Below, one piece after another: positions 6,734-9,056 of a stretch of 9,056 nt of DNA. A model generated the notes under the pieces. That model did no database searches. It saw only the letters and a program-made list of their open reading frames with translations, and was not told the origin of the DNA. Every line of letters begins with the position of its first letter. Positions within the stretch are counted from its first letter, which is position 1. The translations under genes and the position numbers were made by a program. The stretch is from Bacteroidaceae bacterium. GTDB lineage: Bacteria > Bacteroidota > Bacteroidia > Bacteroidales > Bacteroidaceae. The stretch lies in NCBI GenBank assembly GCA_017466965.1, contig JAFTTD010000319.1, positions 1 to 9,056 of the forward strand. The letters are read 5' to 3'.

Positions 6734-6764
6734 TTGACGAAACAAAATATATTTGGTACTTTTG
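6734..6764 (+). promoter_or_regulatory. Promoter of the GH43 gene
   Basis: TTG (6734-6736), 20 bases, then TACTTTTG (6757-6764) matches the Bacteroidetes -33/-7 pattern. A second TAnnTTTG-like box (TATATTTG, 6748-6755) overlaps its spacer but lacks an equally good -33 element. Transcription should start near 6770, about 35 bases before the ATG at 6804. Confidence 0.65.
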
Positions 6765-6803
6765 CCATATTCATTCTAAAACCTAAAAACATCTAATCAC
6801 TTT

Positions 6804-7829
6804 ATGAAGAAATTATTTTTAGGCGCTATGGCATTCATGATGCTGATGCTGCCACAATCGTGTTCACAACAACCGGACACACCTATCCGACCAAAGGAAG
6901 TATGGAACGACTCGGACGGGAACCCTATCAATGCACATGGAGGGGGAATCATGAAACACAACGGAACGTACTATTGGTATGGCGAATACAAGGTGGGCGA
7001 AACAATACTCCCCGAATGGGCTACATGGGAATGCTACCGTACGGACGTTACCGGTGTGAGCTGCTATTCGAGCAAGGACCTCGTGAACTGGAAATTCGAA
7101 GGGCTGGCACTGAAGGCTGAACCTGACAATCCGGAGAGCGACTTGCATCCGTCGAAAGTAATCGAACGTCCGAAAGTGATATATAATGAAAAGACAAAAA
7201 AGTTCGTGATGTGGGTACATGCTGAAAGTGCAGACTACAGCATGGCGGCTGCAGGAGTGGCTGTGAGCGACACTCCAGAAGGACCGTATGAATATATTGG
7301 AAGTTTCCGTCCTAACGGAACCATGAGCCGCGACCAGACTCTGTTTGTCGATGACGACGGCACTGCATACCAGTTCTCTTCGTCCGAACACAATCAGACA
7401 CTCCACATCAACCGCCTGACCGACGACTATCTGAAACCAGACGGACACTATGTGCGCAGATTCATCGACAAGGCTCGCGAGGCTCCAGCAGTGTTCAAAT
7501 ACGACGGACGCTACTATATGCTTTCAAGCGGATGTACAGGATGGGATCCTAATCAGGCTGAACTTGCGGTGGCAGACAGCATCATGGGCGAATGGACCGT
7601 TCTTGGCAATCCATGCACAGGTGTTGACGCTGACAAGACTTTCTACGGACAGAGCACATACGTCATCCCTGTTGCGCCAGAAGAAGGCAAGTTCATAGCC
7701 TGCTTCGACATGTGGAAGAAAAAGGATTTGGCAGACAGCCGATATATATGGTTGCCAATGAAGATAAACAAGGAAACTGGAGAAATTACTATTCCTTGGA
7801 CAGAAGAATGGACGCTCAACGATTTGTAG
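6804..7829 (+). CDS. GH43 family glycoside hydrolase lipoprotein
   Basis: A 341-residue secreted five-bladed beta-propeller hydrolase of family GH43, most like subfamily 24/34 (exo-beta-1,3-galactanase and related galactosidases). A hydrophobic leader ends at LPQSC20, a loose Bacteroidetes lipobox, so it is probably a lipoprotein; no clear acidic surface-export signal follows Cys20. Visible motifs are NAHGGGI (43-49), YYWYGE (56-61), CYSSKDLVNW (87-96), ERPKVIYN (121-128), SRDQTLF (175-181), REAPAVFK (225-232), SSGCTGW (241-247) and GQSTYVIP (282-289). By comparison with the Phanerochaete GH43_24 enzyme, Glu226 is the likely general acid and Gln283 stands where the unusual Gln base sits. The usual GH43 base Asp near the N-terminus is absent (AHGGG). 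The gene is monocistronic, with its own promoter and terminator. The exact substrate cannot be read from sequence. Confidence 0.9.
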   Translation: MKKLFLGAMAFMMLMLPQSCSQQPDTPIRPKEVWNDSDGNPINAHGGGIMKHNGTYYWYGEYKVGETILPEWATWECYRTDVTGVSCYSSKDLVNWKFEGLALKAEPDNPESDLHPSKVIERPKVIYNEKTKKFVMWVHAESADYSMAAAGVAVSDTPEGPYEYIGSFRPNGTMSRDQTLFVDDDGTAYQFSSSEHNQTLHINRLTDDYLKPDGHYVRRFIDKAREAPAVFKYDGRYYMLSSGCTGWDPNQAELAVADSIMGEWTVLGNPCTGVDADKTFYGQSTYVIPVAPEEGKFIACFDMWKKKDLADSRYIWLPMKINKETGEITIPWTEEWTLNDL

Positions 7830-7863
7830 AACCGTTCTTAACCCTATAAAATATATAAAATAG

Positions 7864-7910
7864 AAGCAGTCCTCAGAAAAGCAAAAAACTTTTTTTGAGG
7901 ACTGCTTTTA
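7864..7910. terminator. Intrinsic terminator between convergent genes
   Basis: AAGCAGTCCTCA (7864-7875) and TGAGGACTGCTT (7896-7907) form a perfect 12-bp stem, with a possible inner AAAAG/CTTTT pairing and a T-rich tail (7906-7915). It lies 35 bases after the GH43 stop codon. It also lies downstream of the convergent aldolase gene, where the minus-strand tail (TTCTATTTTATA) is only moderately T-rich. It is a clear terminator for GH43 and a plausible one for the aldolase. Confidence 0.9.
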
Positions 7911-7946
7911 TTGTTTCATTTTATTCCGACATCAAGAGGAGGCACA

Positions 7947-8990
7947 TCAGATGACGTCCTTCATCTCCTTGATGAGCGTATCCACATTCTCCGGAAGCGT
8001 TGCCCAGCTGGTACATATTCTTACCGCCAGACGGTTTTCGTCCATCTGTTTCCAAGGCGAAAGTACAAAGTGCTCTGAAAGGCGTTCATACTGCTCGTTT
8101 GTGAATATTGGGAACTGCTGGTTTGTCGGACTGTCTTTCAGCAGAGGGACGTTCAATTCATGGAGCGCCTGCCTTATTCTCATAGCCTGCTCCACTGCAT
8201 GGCGGGCAATATCAAAATACAGATTGTCAGTAAAGAGCGTCTCGAACTGAATCCCTAACAGTCTGCCCTTTGCCAACATCCCTCCATGACGCTTTATGCT
8301 GTAACGGAAATGAGGCTTTAGCCTTTCGTTGGTGATAACAACTGCTTCGCCGAAAAGAGCACCTACCTTAGTTCCTCCGATATAGAACACATCGGCTATC
8401 TCCGCAAGCTGTGGCAGAGTGATGTCACAAAGCGGTGAAGCAAGTCCGTATCCAAGTCGTGCCCCGTCTATGAAGAGCGGAAGGTTATACTTCTCACACA
8501 CCTTCTTTATTTCAAGAAGTTCGCTGTTTGTATATATGGTGCCCGTTTCAGTAGAGAATGAAATATAGACCATTCCAGGCATGACGGTATGTTCCGGTCC
8601 GTCCTCAGCCAGATGTTCCATCACTGTATGCTCTATCTGCTCGGCAGATATTTTGCCGTCCGTATTCGGCAATGCAAGCACTTTATGGCCTGTAGCCTCA
8701 ATGGCACCAGTCTCGTGGACGTTTATATGCCCTGTATCAGCGCAAACCACTCCCTGATAAGGGCGCAATATGTGCGAAATCACGGTAGTGTTCGACTGTG
8801 TTCCGCCTACGAGGAAATGCACATCAGCGTCGTCACGACAACAAGCCTTTTTTATCAGACTGCGAGCATTCTCCCAATGTGGATCCTCGCCGTACCCCAC
8901 AGTCTGCTCCATGTTCGTCTCCATAAGACGCTGCATGATAAGGGGATGTGCCCCCTCATTGTAATCACATTGAAATTGTATCCGTATCAT
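7947..8990 (-). CDS. ltaE: Threonine aldolase / beta-eliminating lyase family PLP enzyme
   Basis: A 347-residue fold-type I PLP enzyme of normal family length, probably a low-specificity L-threonine aldolase that splits threonine or allo-threonine into glycine and acetaldehyde in the cytoplasm. The start MIRIQFQCDYNEGAHP matches the family's usual beginning. Motifs in order are VGYGEDPHW (31-39), FLVGGTQSN (59-67, cofactor phosphate binding), His88 in DTGHINVHE (stacking on PLP), FIDGARLG (173-180, Asp175 contacting the pyridine nitrogen), and GGTKVGALFGEA (205-216) with Lys208 as the Schiff-base lysine. Arg324 in LAVRICTSW (321-329) is placed to bind the substrate carboxylate. Activity on other beta-hydroxy amino acids or a related lyase function cannot be excluded. 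Its leader contains the AGTT octamer array, and no promoter is visible before the window ends. Confidence 0.9.
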   Translation of the reverse strand: MIRIQFQCDYNEGAHPLIMQRLMETNMEQTVGYGEDPHWENARSLIKKACCRDDADVHFLVGGTQSNTTVISHILRPYQGVVCADTGHINVHETGAIEATGHKVLALPNTDGKISAEQIEHTVMEHLAEDGPEHTVMPGMVYISFSTETGTIYTNSELLEIKKVCEKYNLPLFIDGARLGYGLASPLCDITLPQLAEIADVFYIGGTKVGALFGEAVVITNERLKPHFRYSIKRHGGMLAKGRLLGIQFETLFTDNLYFDIARHAVEQAMRIRQALHELNVPLLKDSPTNQQFPIFTNEQYERLSEHFVLSPWKQMDENRLAVRICTSWATLPENVDTLIKEMKDVI

Positions 8991-9001
8991 TTTGTTTTAG
9001 T

Positions 9002-9056
9002 CTGAGTTTGAGTTTTTGAGTTTTTGAGTTTTTGAGTTTGCTAATTGAGGTTATAA
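9002..9056. repeat. AGTT octamer array upstream of the aldolase gene
   Basis: AGTT occurs at 9005 and 9011, then every 8 bases at 9019, 9027 and 9035, including three exact GAGTTTTT units (9010-9033). Bases 9027-9056 are identical to 5493-5522, and 9002-9017 are identical to 5525-5540. The array starts about 11 bases upstream of the aldolase start codon, in the same orientation to the gene as the array ahead of the S46 peptidase. It probably continues past the window edge. Confidence 0.85.

Noticed and set aside
6538..6792. Minus-strand 84-residue reading frame
   Set aside because: It runs through octamer and heptamer repeats (giving NYELRIMNYE) and overlaps the GH43 promoter, so it is repeat-derived rather than a gene.
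6864..7448. Minus-strand 194-residue frame opposite GH43
   Set aside because: Antisense shadow of a clear GH43 gene, with no promoter or motif of its own.

Overview
The window looks like chromosomal DNA from a Bacteroidales bacterium, probably close to Prevotella/Bacteroides. Three intergenic regions each carry a Bacteroidetes-type promoter (TTG, exactly 20 bases, then TAnnTTTG). Start codons lack clear Shine-Dalgarno sequences. The gene families also fit: an S46 dipeptidyl-peptidase, a GH43 lipoprotein, and an ECF sigma factor paired with a Bacteroidetes-style membrane anti-sigma protein. The genus is inference only.

Layout, left to right. A perfect hairpin terminator (1-40) lies beyond the 3' end of a small minus-strand helical protein of unknown function (74-385), which has its own promoter (457-487). 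Next is a two-gene minus-strand operon. An ECF sigma factor (3157-2648) is followed after 6 bases by a 654-residue protein (2641-677) with an anti-sigma-like cytoplasmic N-terminus, one membrane helix, a long polar linker and a C-terminal DUF4419 domain. This operon is clearly more AT-rich than its right-hand neighbour. A minus-strand terminator (3253-3279) separates it from an S46 peptidase of the DPP7 specificity type (5465-3306). A 250-base array of AGTT/AACT octamer repeats then precedes a short-chain dehydrogenase (6463-5717), whose promoter almost abuts its start codon. Diverging from it is a GH43 lipoprotein (6804-7829) resembling exo-beta-1,3-galactanases. A strong terminator (7864-7910) closes that gene and lies between it and a convergent threonine aldolase-family PLP enzyme (8990-7947). 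The window ends in another copy of the octamer repeat.

How the genes work together. The only evident functional unit is the sigma/anti-sigma-DUF4419 pair, which reads as a cell-surface signalling switch with DUF4419 as the presumed periplasmic sensor or effector. The peptidase (peptide catabolism), GH43 enzyme (galactan or related glycan trimming), SDR and aldolase look like separate housekeeping or nutrient-acquisition genes. The points most worth following are the DUF4419-anti-sigma fusion, and the octamer repeat family that sits immediately upstream of two unrelated minus-strand genes with a shared 30-base identical core.
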